From a bacterium 1XD21-13 (GTDB lineage: Bacteria; Bacillota; Clostridia; Lachnospirales; Lachnospiraceae), in NCBI GenBank assembly GCA_009917555.1, contig QZDX01000024.1, positions 1 through 55,541 of the forward strand: 55,541 nt of DNA, written 5' to 3'. The notes beneath the pieces are model-generated. The model was not told the DNA's origin. It searched no databases and was given only the letters and a program-made list of their open reading frames with translations. This document shows, piece after piece, positions 18,000 to 27,198 of this stretch. The number at the start of each line of letters is the position of its first letter. The stretch's first letter is position 1. Position numbers and translations under genes: made by a program.

Positions 18000-18368
18000 C
18001 TATAATACTTCCGGAGCAAGTGAAACAATCTTCATAAACTGTTTTTCACGAAGCTCTCTCGCTACTGGTCCAAAAATACGTGTTCCTCTGGGGTTCTTGT
18101 CATCCTTAATAATTACTGCTGCATTTTCATCAAATCTGATATAAGAACCGTCTTTCCGACGAGCGCCCTTTACTGTACGAACCACTACGGCCTTTACCAC
18201 GTCACCCTTTTTAACAACTCCGCCTGGTGTTGCATCTTTAACGGTGGCAACAATGATATCACCGATATTTGCATATCTTCTGGTGGAACCACCCAACACG
18301 CGGATACAAAGCAGTTCCTTTGCGCCGGTATTGTCAGCAACTCTCAGTCTGGTTTCCTGTTGTACCAT
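18000..18368 (-). CDS. rplN: 50S ribosomal protein L14
   Basis: A 122-residue protein opening [18 protein letters not shown] and containing the signature [20 protein letters not shown]. It sits at the subunit interface. It is separated from rpsQ by 67 bases that carry one copy of the repeated hairpin. Confidence 0.98.
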   Translation of the reverse strand: MVQQETRLRVADNTGAKELLCIRVLGGSTRRYANIGDIIVATVKDATPGGVVKKGDVVKAVVVRTVKGARRKDGSYIRFDENAAVIIKDDKNPRGTRIFGPVARELREKQFMKIVSLAPEVL

Positions 18369-18406
18369 GCCGGTAACCTCCTTACATTAATTTAGCTTGT
18401 TTTTTA

Positions 18407-18432
18407 GCATACAGGTATACCCGAAGGGTATT
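18407..18432. repeat. Repeated hairpin element, copy in the rpsQ-rplN gap
   Basis: Contains ATACCC-GAA-GGGTAT (18417-18431) preceded by GCATACAGGT. 24 of its 26 bases match the element at 23792-23817 in the rpsJ leader. It lies 3 bases downstream of the rpsQ stop on the minus strand. Confidence 0.7.
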
Positions 18433-18435
18433 ATA

Positions 18436-18690
18436 TTATTTCGCTTTCTCTATGATCTCAACCAGTCTCCATCTCTTGTCCTTAGAGAGAGGTCTTGTCT
18501 CCATAACCTTTACCGTGTCACCGATATGGCACTCATTGTTCTCGTCATGTGCCTTCAGCTTGTAGGTATTCTTTACGATCTTTTTGTAAAGCGGATGCTT
18601 TACGTGATCTTCTACAGCAACAACAATGGTCTTATCCATCTTGTCGCTTACCACTTTACCTGTACGGGTTTTTCTCAAATTTCTTTCCAC
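18436..18690 (-). CDS. rpsQ: 30S ribosomal protein S17
   Basis: An 84-residue OB-fold protein ([20 protein letters not shown] near the start, [18 protein letters not shown] near the end). It binds the 5' domain of 16S rRNA. The stop is followed after 3 bases by the repeated hairpin. Confidence 0.98.
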   Translation of the reverse strand: MERNLRKTRTGKVVSDKMDKTIVVAVEDHVKHPLYKKIVKNTYKLKAHDENNECHIGDTVKVMETRPLSKDKRWRLVEIIEKAK

Positions 18691-18711
18691 GACAATTCTC
18701 CTTCCGCAATA

Positions 18712-18915
18712 TTATGCATTCGCCTTCTGTGCGATAACAGTCTGGATTCTGGCGATGTTCTTGCGAACCTCTTTGATTCTGCTTGTGTTCTCCAACTGAT
18801 TTGTCGCGTTCTGGAATCTCAGGTTGAACAGTTCCTTTTTCGCAGCTACTAATTCTTCATTTAATTCAGCAGCAGATTTTGCCTTTAATTCTTCTACATA
18901 CTTATTAATTTTCAC
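18712..18915 (-). CDS. rpmC: 50S ribosomal protein L29
   Basis: A 67-residue two-helix protein near the tunnel exit ([20 protein letters not shown], then [15 protein letters not shown]). I choose the GTG at 18915, giving the usual start [10 protein letters not shown] and good spacing from AAGGCGG; the GTG three codons earlier is too close to it. The start overlaps the rplP stop by 11 bases. Confidence 0.95.
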   Translation of the reverse strand: MKINKYVEELKAKSAAELNEELVAAKKELFNLRFQNATNQLENTSRIKEVRKNIARIQTVIAQKANA

Positions 18916-19342
18916 TGTTATCACCGCCTTCTAAGTCTGCTTTAGAAACGATCTTACACTTGCAGGGCAGCTTGTGCATTGCAAGACGGAGCGCTTCTCT
19001 GGCTGTTTCTTCAGGTACACCAGCGACTTCGAACATTACTCGACCTGGCTTTACAACGGCTACCCAGTACTCCAGAGTTCCTTTACCGGAACCCATACGG
19101 GTCTCAGCCGGCTTTGCTGTTACCGGTTTATCCGGGAAAATCTTGATCCAGACCTTACCACCACGCTTCATATAACGTGTCATGGCAATACGGGCTGCCT
19201 CTATCTGATTTGATTTAATCCAACAGGGTTCTGTAGCGACGATACCGTACTCGCCCATGGTAATCTTATTGCCTCTTAAGGCTTTACCTGCCATGGAGCC
19301 GCGGAACTGCTTACGACGCTTTACTCTCTTCGGCATTAACAT
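18905..19342 (-). CDS. rplP: 50S ribosomal protein L16
   Basis: A 145-residue protein ([20 protein letters not shown]) that contacts tRNA in the A and P sites; [20 protein letters not shown] is the family signature. Its ATG overlaps the rpsC stop (TAATG). Confidence 0.98.
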   Translation of the reverse strand: MLMPKRVKRRKQFRGSMAGKALRGNKITMGEYGIVATEPCWIKSNQIEAARIAMTRYMKRGGKVWIKIFPDKPVTAKPAETRMGSGKGTLEYWVAVVKPGRVMFEVAGVPEETAREALRLAMHKLPCKCKIVSKADLEGGDNSEN

Positions 19343-19998
19343 TATTTATCGCTCCCTTCCTTGTTTCCCTTCGCAGGAAGTACTTCGCCCTTGTAGATCC
19401 ATACCTTTACGCCAATCTTGCCGTAGGTGGTATCTGCCTCTGCGAATCCATAGTCAATATCTGCTCTTAAGGTCTGCAGCGGAATGGTTCCCTCGCTGTA
19501 GAACTCTGTACGTGCCATATCGGCTCCGCCTACACGACCTGCCACTGCGGTCTTGATTCCCTTTGCGCCAGCCTTCATGCTTCTGGACATGGTGGACTTC
19601 ATGGCGCGGCGGAAGGATACACGGTTCTCAAGCTGCAGTGCGATGTTCTCGGCTACCAGCTGAGCATCCTTATCCGGTCTCTTGATCTCTTTGATGTCTA
19701 CGATCAGCTTCTTGTCTGTGTAGCCGGCAAGCTCTGCCTTTACCTTCTCAATCTCGGAACCGCCCTTGCCGATTACAACGCCCGGCTTTGCGGTGTAAAT
19801 GATAACCTTTACTCTGTCAGACGCACGCTCAATCTCAATCTTGGACACGCCTGCGTTGTACAATTTCTTCTTCAGGAATTTACGGATGTTGTAGTCCTCT
19901 ACAAGATAATCAGCGAAGGAATCTTCTGCATACCATCTGGAATCCCAATCTTTAATAACACCGACTCTCAAGCCGTGTGGATTAACTTTCTGTCCCAT
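19342..19998 (-). CDS. rpsC: 30S ribosomal protein S3
   Basis: A 218-residue protein of the mRNA entry channel. It begins [20 protein letters not shown], has a KH domain with [13 protein letters not shown] (about residues 75-90), and ends with the C-terminal domain [20 protein letters not shown]. Confidence 0.98.
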   Translation of the reverse strand: MGQKVNPHGLRVGVIKDWDSRWYAEDSFADYLVEDYNIRKFLKKKLYNAGVSKIEIERASDRVKVIIYTAKPGVVIGKGGSEIEKVKAELAGYTDKKLIVDIKEIKRPDKDAQLVAENIALQLENRVSFRRAMKSTMSRSMKAGAKGIKTAVAGRVGGADMARTEFYSEGTIPLQTLRADIDYGFAEADTTYGKIGVKVWIYKGEVLPAKGNKEGSDK

Positions 19999-20008
19999 GC
20001 TTTACCTC

Positions 20009-20413
20009 CTATTTCTCATCAAGCACAATTGTGATGTGGCTCATTCTCTTCTCGATCCTGTAAGCCCGGCCCTGTGCTCTCGGTCTGATTCTCTTCATTG
20101 TAGGTCCCTTGTTGGCGTAGCACTCTGCTACGTAAAGGTTATCCGGATTCGGATACTTTTCCGGGTCAATGCTGTATACATACTCTGCATTTGCCCGGGC
20201 AGACTCCAGTAATTTCTTGATTATGCTGGACGCATATCTCGGATTATAGGTCAAAATTCCGAGGGCTGTGTCCACGTCTTTGCCACGGATGGCATCTAAT
20301 ACGAAGCATGCCTTCTGAACGGATACGCGGGCATAAGACAGCTTTGCTGATGGCCGGTTATCCTTCTGGGCATTTCTTTCTCTCTTTATCTGACTTCTAT
20401 GTCCCTTAGCCAT
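20009..20413 (-). CDS. rplV: 50S ribosomal protein L22
   Basis: A 134-residue protein with the extended loop that lines the exit tunnel; the C-terminal GPTMKRIRPRAQGRAYRIEK is the family signature. The basic N-terminal extension MAKGHRSQIKRERNAQKDNR is longer than in Bacillus. Confidence 0.97.
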   Translation of the reverse strand: MAKGHRSQIKRERNAQKDNRPSAKLSYARVSVQKACFVLDAIRGKDVDTALGILTYNPRYASSIIKKLLESARANAEYVYSIDPEKYPNPDNLYVAECYANKGPTMKRIRPRAQGRAYRIEKRMSHITIVLDEK

Positions 20414-20445
20414 TGGATGAATCTCCTTTCAAAAAGTAATTGCGA

Positions 20446-20724
20446 TTAACGTTTGGATTTCTTCTCGTCTTTGCCATGTCCTCTGTAGGTTCTGGTGGGA
20501 ACGAACTCTCCCAGCTTATGTCCTACCATATCCTCTGTGATATATACCGGAACATGTCTTCTTCCATCATGCACTGCGATTGTATGACCTACCATCTGCG
20601 GAAAGATGGTGGAACGACGGGACCAGGTCTTGATCACGGTCTTTTCACCTGTTTCGTTCATCGCATTTACTTTTTTCAGTAAGCTTTCGTCTGCAAATGG
20701 TCCTTTTTTTAATGAGCGAGCCAT
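20446..20724 (-). CDS. rpsS: 30S ribosomal protein S19
   Basis: A 92-residue head protein starting [19 protein letters not shown], with the signature [23 protein letters not shown] split over residues 48-70. Normal position between rplB and rplV. Confidence 0.98.
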   Translation of the reverse strand: MARSLKKGPFADESLLKKVNAMNETGEKTVIKTWSRRSTIFPQMVGHTIAVHDGRRHVPVYITEDMVGHKLGEFVPTRTYRGHGKDEKKSKR

Positions 20725-20736
20725 GGTTTTTCCTCC

Positions 20737-21579
20737 TTACTTGAATGTTCTACCGTCTCTTCTTCTTACAATTAACTTGTTAGACTGCTTGTTCTTCTTT
20801 CTTGTCTTCAGACCAAGAGCAGGCTTGCCCCAAGGTGTGCTGGGACCCGGACGACCGATACCGGTCTTTCCTTCTCCACCACCATGCGGATGGTCGTTGG
20901 GGTTCATAACAGAACCACGGACGGTGGGGCGGATGCCCATGTGACGCTTACGGCCGGCCTTACCGATGTTAATAAGGTTATGCTCTGCATTTCCTACTAC
21001 ACCGATGGTTGCGCGGCAGTTTAAGGGAACCATTCTCATCTCGCCGGAGGGAAGACGTAAGGTTGCATACTTTCCTTCCTTTGCCATGAGCTGTGCGCTG
21101 TTTCCTGCGGAACGAACCATCTGGCCGCCCTTGCCGGGATGAAGCTCAATGTTATGAATCTGAGTACCTACGGGAATCTCGGATAAGGGCAGGCAGTTTC
21201 CAACTCTTACCTCTGCCTCCGGTCCGTTCATGACCTTCATGCCGTCCTTTAAGCCCTGGGGTGCCAGGATGTAAGACTTCTCGCCGTCTGCGTAGCAAAT
21301 AAGTGCGATGTTGGCGGTACGGTTGGGATCGTACTCGATTCCGATTACCGTTGCCGGTACTCCGTCTTTCCTTCTCTTGAAATCAATGATTCTGTATTTT
21401 CTTCTGGAACCGCCTCCGCGGTGTCTTACGGTAATCTTACCCTGATTGTTACGACCAGCGTTCTTGTTCAAGGATACAAGCAGCGCCTTTTCTGGTTCCT
21501 TCTTGGTGATTTCGGAGAAATCGGAACCTGTCATATGTCTTCTGGAAGGTGTATATGGGTTATAGGTTTTAATTCCCAT
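20737..21579 (-). CDS. rplB: 50S ribosomal protein L2
   Basis: A 280-residue core protein of the peptidyl-transferase region. It starts [18 protein letters not shown]. The C-terminal [18 protein letters not shown] contains the conserved His essential for activity. A gap of 104 bases with a weak stem separates it from rplW. Confidence 0.98.
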   Translation of the reverse strand: MGIKTYNPYTPSRRHMTGSDFSEITKKEPEKALLVSLNKNAGRNNQGKITVRHRGGGSRRKYRIIDFKRRKDGVPATVIGIEYDPNRTANIALICYADGEKSYILAPQGLKDGMKVMNGPEAEVRVGNCLPLSEIPVGTQIHNIELHPGKGGQMVRSAGNSAQLMAKEGKYATLRLPSGEMRMVPLNCRATIGVVGNAEHNLINIGKAGRKRHMGIRPTVRGSVMNPNDHPHGGGEGKTGIGRPGPSTPWGKPALGLKTRKKNKQSNKLIVRRRDGRTFK

Positions 21580-21683
21580 TACAGTTCACTCCTTTCGTTT
21601 CTGCGTTTATTGTCATGCGTCTCTGCATATATTTGCTATCTTACGATTCATAAGACAGCTTAAGGAATCACCTCGCCAAGTGC

Positions 21684-21983
21684 TTACAGCCCCTCGAAAA
21701 TCTCGATGTCTGCACTCTCAGAGGTCAGCTGTACGATTGCCTTCTTGGTCTTGGCTGTCTTGCCTACTACCATGCCCCGTCTTTTATTCTTTCCGTCCAG
21801 GTTCATGGTGTTTACGCTCTTTACCTTGGTTCCTGCGAACATTTTCTCAACAGCTTCCTTTATCTGAGACTTTGTTGCATCTGTGTGAACCAGGAAGGTA
21901 TATTTCTTTTCGCCCATAGCAGCCATACTCTTCTCAGTGATGATTGGCTTCTGGATTACATCATAATACTTCAGATCTGCCAT
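21684..21983 (-). CDS. rplW: 50S ribosomal protein L23
   Basis: A 99-residue tunnel-exit protein ([20 protein letters not shown]) that docks signal recognition particle and trigger factor. Its ATG overlaps the rplD stop (TAATG). Confidence 0.98.
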   Translation of the reverse strand: MADLKYYDVIQKPIITEKSMAAMGEKKYTFLVHTDATKSQIKEAVEKMFAGTKVKSVNTMNLDGKNKRRGMVVGKTAKTKKAIVQLTSESADIEIFEGL

Positions 21984-22603
21984 TATGCGTACACCTCCTC
22001 GATTGTTGCTACTGCGTCCTTGGTTACGATAACCGTGTTGTACTTGAGAATGTCAAATACGTTGATGGTATTTGTCAGGGCTGTCTTTACATCCGGAATG
22101 TTTCTTGCGGACATTACTACATTCTTGTCATTGTCATTGAGAACGACCAGCGCCTTTGTGGTCTTTAGGTTATCCAGAACGTTCTTGAAGTTCTTTGTCT
22201 TAATCTCGTCAAATTTCAGCTCATCTACTACAATCAGCTTCTTCTCCTGAACTCTGGAAGTCAGAGCGGACTTGAGTGCCAGTCTCTTCTCCTTCTTGTT
22301 CAGACGAATGGTGTAGTCTCTCGGTGTGGGTGCGAATACCACTCCGCCGCCCGTCCACTGGGGAGCTCTTGTTGAACCCTGTCTTGCATGACCGGTTCCC
22401 TTCTGTCTCCAGGGCTTTCTTCCACCGCCGGATACTTCGGAACGGGTCTTTGCTTTTTGCGTGCCCTGACGCTTATTTGCAAGCTGTGCCACAACAGCCA
22501 TGTGTACCAGGTGCTCGTTTACTTCTACACCAAATACAGCATCGTTTAAGTCCATTGTGCCAACTTCCTTACCTTCCATATTGTAAACAGATACTGTTGC
22601 CAT
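21983..22603 (-). CDS. rplD: 50S ribosomal protein L4
   Basis: A 206-residue protein with the tunnel-lining loop ([20 protein letters not shown]) and the globular domain ending in [10 protein letters not shown]. In E. coli L4 autoregulates the S10 operon; whether it does so here through the long leader is unknown. Confidence 0.98.
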   Translation of the reverse strand: MATVSVYNMEGKEVGTMDLNDAVFGVEVNEHLVHMAVVAQLANKRQGTQKAKTRSEVSGGGRKPWRQKGTGHARQGSTRAPQWTGGGVVFAPTPRDYTIRLNKKEKRLALKSALTSRVQEKKLIVVDELKFDEIKTKNFKNVLDNLKTTKALVVLNDNDKNVVMSARNIPDVKTALTNTINVFDILKYNTVIVTKDAVATIEEVYA

Positions 22604-22629
22604 CTGTAAGTCCTCCTTTCCGCTAAAGA

Positions 22630-23265
22630 TTATTTGCTAACCTTTACTGTCTCTTTAATTGTAACTAAAGATTTTCTAGGTCCGGGAACTGCGCCCTTTA
22701 CCAGAAGCAGGTTGTTCTCTGCATCTACCCGAACGATCTCAAGGTTCTGTACGGTCACTCTCTTGTGGCCCATCTGTCCGGGCATTCCTTTTCCCTTGAA
22801 TACCTTGCTGGGATCGGAGCATGCACCGTTGGAGCCCTGATGACGATGGAACTTGGAGCCGTGGGTCATGGGTCCTCTGTGCTGTCCATGTCTCTTGATG
22901 GCGCCCTGGAAGCCCTTGCCCTTGGAAATGGCGGTTGCGTCTACCTTGTCGCCAGCCTCGAAGATGTCTGCCTTAATCTCCTGTGCCAAGGTGTAGCTTT
23001 CTGCATCCTCAAGCTTTAACTCTCTTACATATCTTTTATAAGAAACGCCGGCTTTCTCGAAGTGTCCCTTTAAGGGCTTGTTCACCAGCTTTTCTCTCTT
23101 GTCAACGAAGCCTACCTGTACGGCGCTGTAGCCGTCATTCTCTGCTGTCTTCACCTGGGTTACTACGCAGGGTCCTGCCTGAAGCACAGTAACGGGTGTC
23201 AGCACGCCGTCTTCGTTGAAAATCTGTGTCATTCCAACTTTGGTTGCCAAAATTGCTTTCTTCAT
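22630..23265 (-). CDS. rplC: 50S ribosomal protein L3
   Basis: A 211-residue protein with the signature [20 protein letters not shown] and [15 protein letters not shown]. The ATG at 23265 follows AAAGGAGG; the 12-codon upstream extension is non-family sequence from the gap. Confidence 0.98.
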   Translation of the reverse strand: MKKAILATKVGMTQIFNEDGVLTPVTVLQAGPCVVTQVKTAENDGYSAVQVGFVDKREKLVNKPLKGHFEKAGVSYKRYVRELKLEDAESYTLAQEIKADIFEAGDKVDATAISKGKGFQGAIKRHGQHRGPMTHGSKFHRHQGSNGACSDPSKVFKGKGMPGQMGHKRVTVQNLEIVRVDAENNLLLVKGAVPGPRKSLVTIKETVKVSK

Positions 23266-23293
23266 TTCTTTTCCTCCTTTTTTCTCTACAGCG

Positions 23294-23330
23294 GAACGCA
23301 TTCATACCTTTCAGGTATCCCGACGCGTTC
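23294..23330. other. Compound hairpin between rpsJ and rplC
   Basis: Inner stem ATACCT-TTC-AGGTAT inside an outer GAACGC/GCGTTC stem, in the 80-base gap. It resembles the ATACCC hairpins elsewhere in the operon in having a short loop and an ATACC core. Probably an mRNA structure. Confidence 0.5.
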
Positions 23331-23345
23331 ATTCTAGCTGAAGGA

Positions 23346-23663
23346 TTATTTTGTTTTCATTTTGATGTCGATGTACACACCTGCAGGCATCTCCAGTCTG
23401 GACAGCGCATCTACTGTCTTCTGGGTCGGTGTAATGATATCAATGAGCCTCTTGTGAGTTCTCTGCTCGAACTGCTCTCTGGAGTCCTTGTACTTGTGTA
23501 CTGCTCGCAGAATGGTAACTACCTCTTTCTTAGTGGGAAGGGGTACCGGTCCGCTTACCTGTGCTCCGTTCTTTTTTACAGTTTCGATGATCTTCTTTGC
23601 GGATGCATCCACCAGCTGATGGTCATACGCCTTCAATGTGATTCTCATTACCTGAGTTGCCAT
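23346..23663 (-). CDS. rpsJ: 30S ribosomal protein S10
   Basis: A 105-residue protein, first gene of the operon, with [20 protein letters not shown] and the signature [19 protein letters not shown]. Besides its place in the 30S head it is the NusE antitermination factor. AGGAGG lies 14-19 bases before the ATG with a run of A/T between, a rather long spacing. Confidence 0.98.
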   Translation of the reverse strand: MATQVMRITLKAYDHQLVDASAKKIIETVKKNGAQVSGPVPLPTKKEVVTILRAVHKYKDSREQFEQRTHKRLIDIITPTQKTVDALSRLEMPAGVYIDIKMKTK

Positions 23664-23965
23664 AAAAAAAGTCGCCTCCTTTTCGTACTTTTAAGACCAG
23701 TACGACAAGCGGTGACTGTACACTCTCCCGTGTGTATCATGTTTAAAACAGAATACTACACGTTGTTTCCACTTTTCTGCCATGCTTTTTGGCATCCAGG
23801 TATACCCGTAGGGTATTTCCACGTTTTACCGATACCAATGCCTGGCGTGGACAGTTATTCTGTACAGTGACTTGTCGCCAGTTTCCTAACTTGACATTCG
23901 CTCCACGGAAAACCTGCCACTTCTGGGCAGCAACCTCACGCTTCACAGCTATCAATGTCACAACA
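23664..23965 (-). promoter_or_regulatory. Long leader of the S10 operon
   Basis: About 300 bases lie between the promoter and rpsJ. They hold the repeated ATACCC hairpin (23802-23816) and, near 23702-23755, sequences that can pair (GTACAG with CTGTAC; ACACACGGGAGAGTGT). Long structured leaders often mediate feedback by ribosomal proteins. I do not recognise a named Rfam element. Confidence 0.55.
23792..23817. repeat. Repeated hairpin element, copy in the rpsJ leader
   Basis: GCATCCAGGT followed by ATACCC-GTA-GGGTAT (23802-23816), matching the copy at 18407-18432 at 24 of 26 positions. The only differences are one base in the flank and one in the loop. Confidence 0.7.
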
Positions 23966-23971
23966 TTTGTG

Positions 23972-24000
23972 ATTATACAGGAAGTTTCGGGGAATTGCAA
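23972..24000 (-). promoter_or_regulatory. Promoter of the S10-spc ribosomal operon
   Basis: On the minus strand TTGCAA, a 17-base spacer, then TATAAT. It is the only strong promoter seen upstream of rpsJ, so all ribosomal genes down to infA probably depend on it. Confidence 0.8.
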
Positions 24001-24075
24001 GGGATTTTAGAAAAAAAGTGCAGAAAAATTTCTTACAAATTGCACAAATTTCTCCGCACTTTTTTGTGTATTTTG

Positions 24076-24564
24076 CTAATTCAAAAGTTCTTGTAGCTTC
24101 TCAATCATCTTCTCTGTTTGCCGATCGAAATTCTCAAAAAAAATCGTTTCGTTTTTGCCCTCATCGCTCATATAATCTATGCGAAGATAATAGTTCACCT
24201 TTTTTCCAGGCTTCGTGCCAGAAACATTATGAACGTAGGTTCCTGAAACAGCACCTATCACCAACGTGGCAGCATCCAGCATAGCTGAAGATGATACACC
24301 CTTATCTCGTGTCACAGTAGATGTTATTCCTATATAGTTAAGGTTTTTAATAGGAATTACATAATGCTCCGTATATGTATTATTATAATTATCTTCCAAA
24401 ACATACAGATACAATTCTGACAATAATAATTCACATACACAATCCGGTTTGCTATCCCCCCAGGGAACCAGCTTCGCCTGGGCATGGCAAAGCACTTGAA
24501 AACCTTTGTATTTTTTTAAAAGATCTAAATTGTCATCTTTATTGGCTTTACAATTCCAAAACAT
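24076..24564 (-). CDS. Hypothetical protein
   Basis: A 162-residue protein I do not recognise. The N-terminal half (YKGFQVLCHAQAKL, then ELYLYVLEDNYNNTYTEHYV) reads like alternating beta strands, and IPIKNLNYIGI followed later by YYLRIDYMSDEGKN recalls bacterial PH-like or GRAM-like folds. A glycine/alanine-rich hydrophobic segment (AATLVIGAVSGTYV) may touch the membrane. The C-terminus is a helix rich in Glu, Lys and Gln. AAGGAAG lies before the ATG. Lower GC than its neighbours. It is a single gene between the ribosomal operon promoter and putP. Confidence 0.6.
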   Translation of the reverse strand: MFWNCKANKDDNLDLLKKYKGFQVLCHAQAKLVPWGDSKPDCVCELLLSELYLYVLEDNYNNTYTEHYVIPIKNLNYIGITSTVTRDKGVSSSAMLDAATLVIGAVSGTYVHNVSGTKPGKKVNYYLRIDYMSDEGKNETIFFENFDRQTEKMIEKLQELLN

Positions 24565-24589
24565 TTTTCTTCCTTTTCACCAAAATGCT

Positions 24590-26137
24590 TTATGCTTCTA
24601 CATTCCCCGACTGCACATCATCAAACTCTTTCAGGATTTCCTCTGAGGGTGCCTTTGTCAAAAGACTTACTATAATAATGAGTGCTAAGCTAATCACAAA
24701 GCCCACTGCCAGAGAATATAACCCGGTAGCCACTCCCAGAGTCTGACCATTCACCAAGGGCAGATAATCCCACACAAGGACCGTCAAAGCACCGGAGACA
24801 ATCCCGGCAATTGCTCCCTGAAGATTAGTCCGCTTCCAATAAAGTGAAAGCACAACCAGAGGGCCAAAGGCTGATCCAAACCCAGCCCATGCGTTGGACA
24901 CCAGACCCATAATACTGCTGTCCGGATCAAGGGCAATGATATATGCCAGCACCGCCACCACCAGTACGGTAATACGGCTGATGCTCAAAACCTTCTTGGA
25001 ATCCGCTTTGGGATTCATCACCTGATGGTACAGATCCTCAGACACAGCAGAGGCCGTAACCAGAAGCTGGGAGTCCGCCGTAGACATAATTGCCGCCATA
25101 ATTCCACAGAGGAACAGGCCGCCGATAAAGGGCAGGGTCATATCCTGAGTAAATACCTTGGTAATCATTTCTATAAACACATTCTCTGTGGAGCCTGCTC
25201 CATCTGCTCCCAGAACCACCGGATAGAGGTAAGCACGCCCAATGACACCCAGTGCACAGGCAAAGGCAAGGGACAGGGTACACCAGATAATAGCAATCCA
25301 GCGGGATTTGCGAATCTCCCTTTCATCCCGCACTGCCATAAAGCGTACAAGGATATGGGGCATTCCAAAGTATCCGAAGCACCAGGCAAACTGAGAGAAA
25401 ATCTCCATTCCCGTATATGCCTTGCCGCCGCTGTGCATCAGATTCAGAAAGGATTCGGAGCCCCCCGCCACGCCGCTGGCGTCCAGAAGCGAAGTGATAT
25501 TTCCACTTCCCACCAGAACCAGAGCCACAATGGGCACTGCGAGAATTCCCACCAGCATCAGCATGCCCTGAATAAAGTCGGTGACACAGACCGCCATAAA
25601 GCCGCCCATAAAGGTATACAGCAGAATTACAGCCGCTCCAATGGTCAGTGCAATCCTGTAATCCAAACCAAATACCAGGTGGAACAGCTTTCCCCCTGCT
25701 GCCAGGGCAGATGCCGTGTAGACCAGGAAAAAGATTACAATTACCACAGAAGATATCATGAGCAGAATCCGCTTTTTATCATGAAACCGATTCTCAAAGT
25801 AGGCTGGCAGGGTCAGTGAATTATTGGCCCGAATGGTATAGCGGCGCAGCTTTCCGGAGATAAACACCCAGTTGAGAATAGTCCCCGTAAGAAGGCCTAT
25901 GGCAATCCATGCCTGACCCGTACCGTAAGCATAAACCGCTCCCGGAAGCCCCATCAAAAGCCATCCGCTCATATCGGATGCCTGTGCCGACAGGGCTGCC
26001 ACCCAGCCTCCAAGACCTCTGCCTCCCAGAAAATAATCCTCAGAATTGTTGGTTTTCTTCATATAAAGAGCACCAATCACAATCATCATAATTATGTATG
26101 CCGCGAAAGCGGCTACAATCCAAACTGTTGCACTCAT
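24590..26137 (-). CDS. putP: Sodium/proline symporter
   Basis: A 515-residue sodium:solute symporter with about 13 transmembrane helices that imports proline driven by sodium. Family marks include SEDYFLGGRGLGGWVAALSA near residue 35, the substrate and sodium-site helix DMSGWLLMGLPG, and FMGGFMAVCVTDFIQG. The start at 26137 follows GGAGGAG; eleven upstream in-frame codons are excluded. It is transcribed alone, with two palindromes in the upstream region that could regulate it in response to osmotic or nitrogen state. Confidence 0.9.
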   Translation of the reverse strand: MSATVWIVAAFAAYIIMMIVIGALYMKKTNNSEDYFLGGRGLGGWVAALSAQASDMSGWLLMGLPGAVYAYGTGQAWIAIGLLTGTILNWVFISGKLRRYTIRANNSLTLPAYFENRFHDKKRILLMISSVVIVIFFLVYTASALAAGGKLFHLVFGLDYRIALTIGAAVILLYTFMGGFMAVCVTDFIQGMLMLVGILAVPIVALVLVGSGNITSLLDASGVAGGSESFLNLMHSGGKAYTGMEIFSQFAWCFGYFGMPHILVRFMAVRDEREIRKSRWIAIIWCTLSLAFACALGVIGRAYLYPVVLGADGAGSTENVFIEMITKVFTQDMTLPFIGGLFLCGIMAAIMSTADSQLLVTASAVSEDLYHQVMNPKADSKKVLSISRITVLVVAVLAYIIALDPDSSIMGLVSNAWAGFGSAFGPLVVLSLYWKRTNLQGAIAGIVSGALTVLVWDYLPLVNGQTLGVATGLYSLAVGFVISLALIIIVSLLTKAPSEEILKEFDDVQSGNVEA

Positions 26138-26250
26138 TTCTAACACTCCTCCATTTTCATATCCTAGCATTTCAAACCAAGTAAGTGATACATGCTTTAA
26201 AACATAATCTCAAGATCAAAAATACAGCTTTCAACCCTGGCTGTCTTCGA

Positions 26251-26268
26251 TTATAACAGCAGTTATAA
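26251..26268. promoter_or_regulatory. Palindrome upstream of putP
   Basis: TTATAAC-AGCA-GTTATAA, perfect 7-base arms. One arm overlaps a possible -10 box (TATAAT) facing putP. The binding protein is unknown. Confidence 0.4.
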
Positions 26269-26294
26269 AAAGATACCAGACCAAGACGAAAAAC

Positions 26295-26308
26295 TAGACT
26301 AAAGTCTA
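26295..26308. promoter_or_regulatory. Second palindrome upstream of putP
   Basis: TAGACT-AA-AGTCTA, perfect 6-base arms, 26 bases beyond the first palindrome. Possible operator; no known regulator matched. Confidence 0.3.
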
Positions 26309-26329
26309 TACGTTATTCTTTACAAATAT

Positions 26330-26359
26330 AAAAATTCCTTGAAAAATCAAGGAATTTTT
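26330..26359. terminator. Terminator after the TetR gene
   Basis: AAAAATTCCTTG and CAAGGAATTTTT, 12-base perfect arms with a 6-base loop. A/T runs on both sides make it work in either direction. It lies about 70 bases past the TetR stop. Confidence 0.8.
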
Positions 26360-26427
26360 ATTATACGAATCATTATATTAATTATAATTCCAAAAAGCAC
26401 CGAAAAATTTTGTACAATTTTAAGCCA

Positions 26428-27030
26428 TCAGGCCTTTTCCACCCCATCTCTTTGAATCTCATGCAGCAGCAAAGGCATCACCCTGGCACCGTAGGCCTTC
26501 AGGGAATACTCTCCGTTACAGATGCACCAGTCGTAGAGCAGCGCCCGTTCACAGAGCGCGTACAGCTTCGTTATCTCATAGGAGGACATGGCTGATGTCA
26601 GCTCTCCCTTTTTTTGTCCCTCCGAAACAATCTCATTCAGCAGCCGGTAATACAGGCGGTTTTGATCCAGCAGATGCTTCTCCCCTCTGGTAATCAGCTG
26701 GGAGGAATAGAGAGACGCCAAAAGCTCTCTGGATACGCTTGTCTCAATCATGCCGAACAGCTCCTGGTTTAAAAAAATAAGCTTTTCAAAGCTGTTTCCC
26801 TCCGGATCAAGCTGAGGCAGAAGCTCTTCATATTTATCATCAAAGAGGTAAGACAGAGAGCTGAGCAGGGCATCCTTTCCATCAAAATAGTGATAGAATG
26901 TACCCTTGGAGGTTCCTGCCTCACGAATAATCTCATCCACCGTGGTGTCATCATACCCCTGCCTGTAAAAAAGCTTCCAGGCTGCTGTTACAATCTTTTT
27001 CTTGGTTAATTGCTTTTTCTGCTTTGCCAT
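26428..27030 (-). CDS. TetR family transcriptional regulator
   Basis: A 200-residue regulator. The N-terminal helix-turn-helix (about residues 8-55) reads KIVTAAWKLFYRQGYDDTTV then EIIREAGTSKGTFYHYF, a textbook TetR domain. The C-terminal ligand domain is not assignable. The ATG at 27030 is preceded by GGAGG; the longer frame runs into the divergent promoter. It is divergent from a methyltransferase gene and lies upstream of putP, which it may control, but no operator was identified. Confidence 0.9.
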   Translation of the reverse strand: MAKQKKQLTKKKIVTAAWKLFYRQGYDDTTVDEIIREAGTSKGTFYHYFDGKDALLSSLSYLFDDKYEELLPQLDPEGNSFEKLIFLNQELFGMIETSVSRELLASLYSSQLITRGEKHLLDQNRLYYRLLNEIVSEGQKKGELTSAMSSYEITKLYALCERALLYDWCICNGEYSLKAYGARVMPLLLHEIQRDGVEKA

Positions 27031-27097
27031 AACCGCCTCCGTTTGGTGCCCGTACAGCTTTCCGTGAGCCTGTTTCAAGCATGTTTTCAGCCTTATC

Positions 27098-27126
27098 TTG
27101 ACGCTTCCCCTGGTTCCTAGTATAAT
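27098..27126 (+). promoter_or_regulatory. Promoter of the methyltransferase gene
   Basis: TTGACG, 17-base spacer, TATAAT on the plus strand, about 70 bases before the start codon. Confidence 0.8.
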
Positions 27127-27198
27127 ATGGGAGTTTACTGAATGCAAGCGGAACACGCAATCTAAGCCCGGTGCGGGCGGCACCAGAGAGGTATGTTT

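Noticed and set aside
23743-24000. An 85-codon open frame in the S10 leader
   Set aside because: Its start lies in the -35 box of the promoter, so it would not be fully transcribed; no ribosome site or family similarity was seen. It is better explained as untranslated leader.
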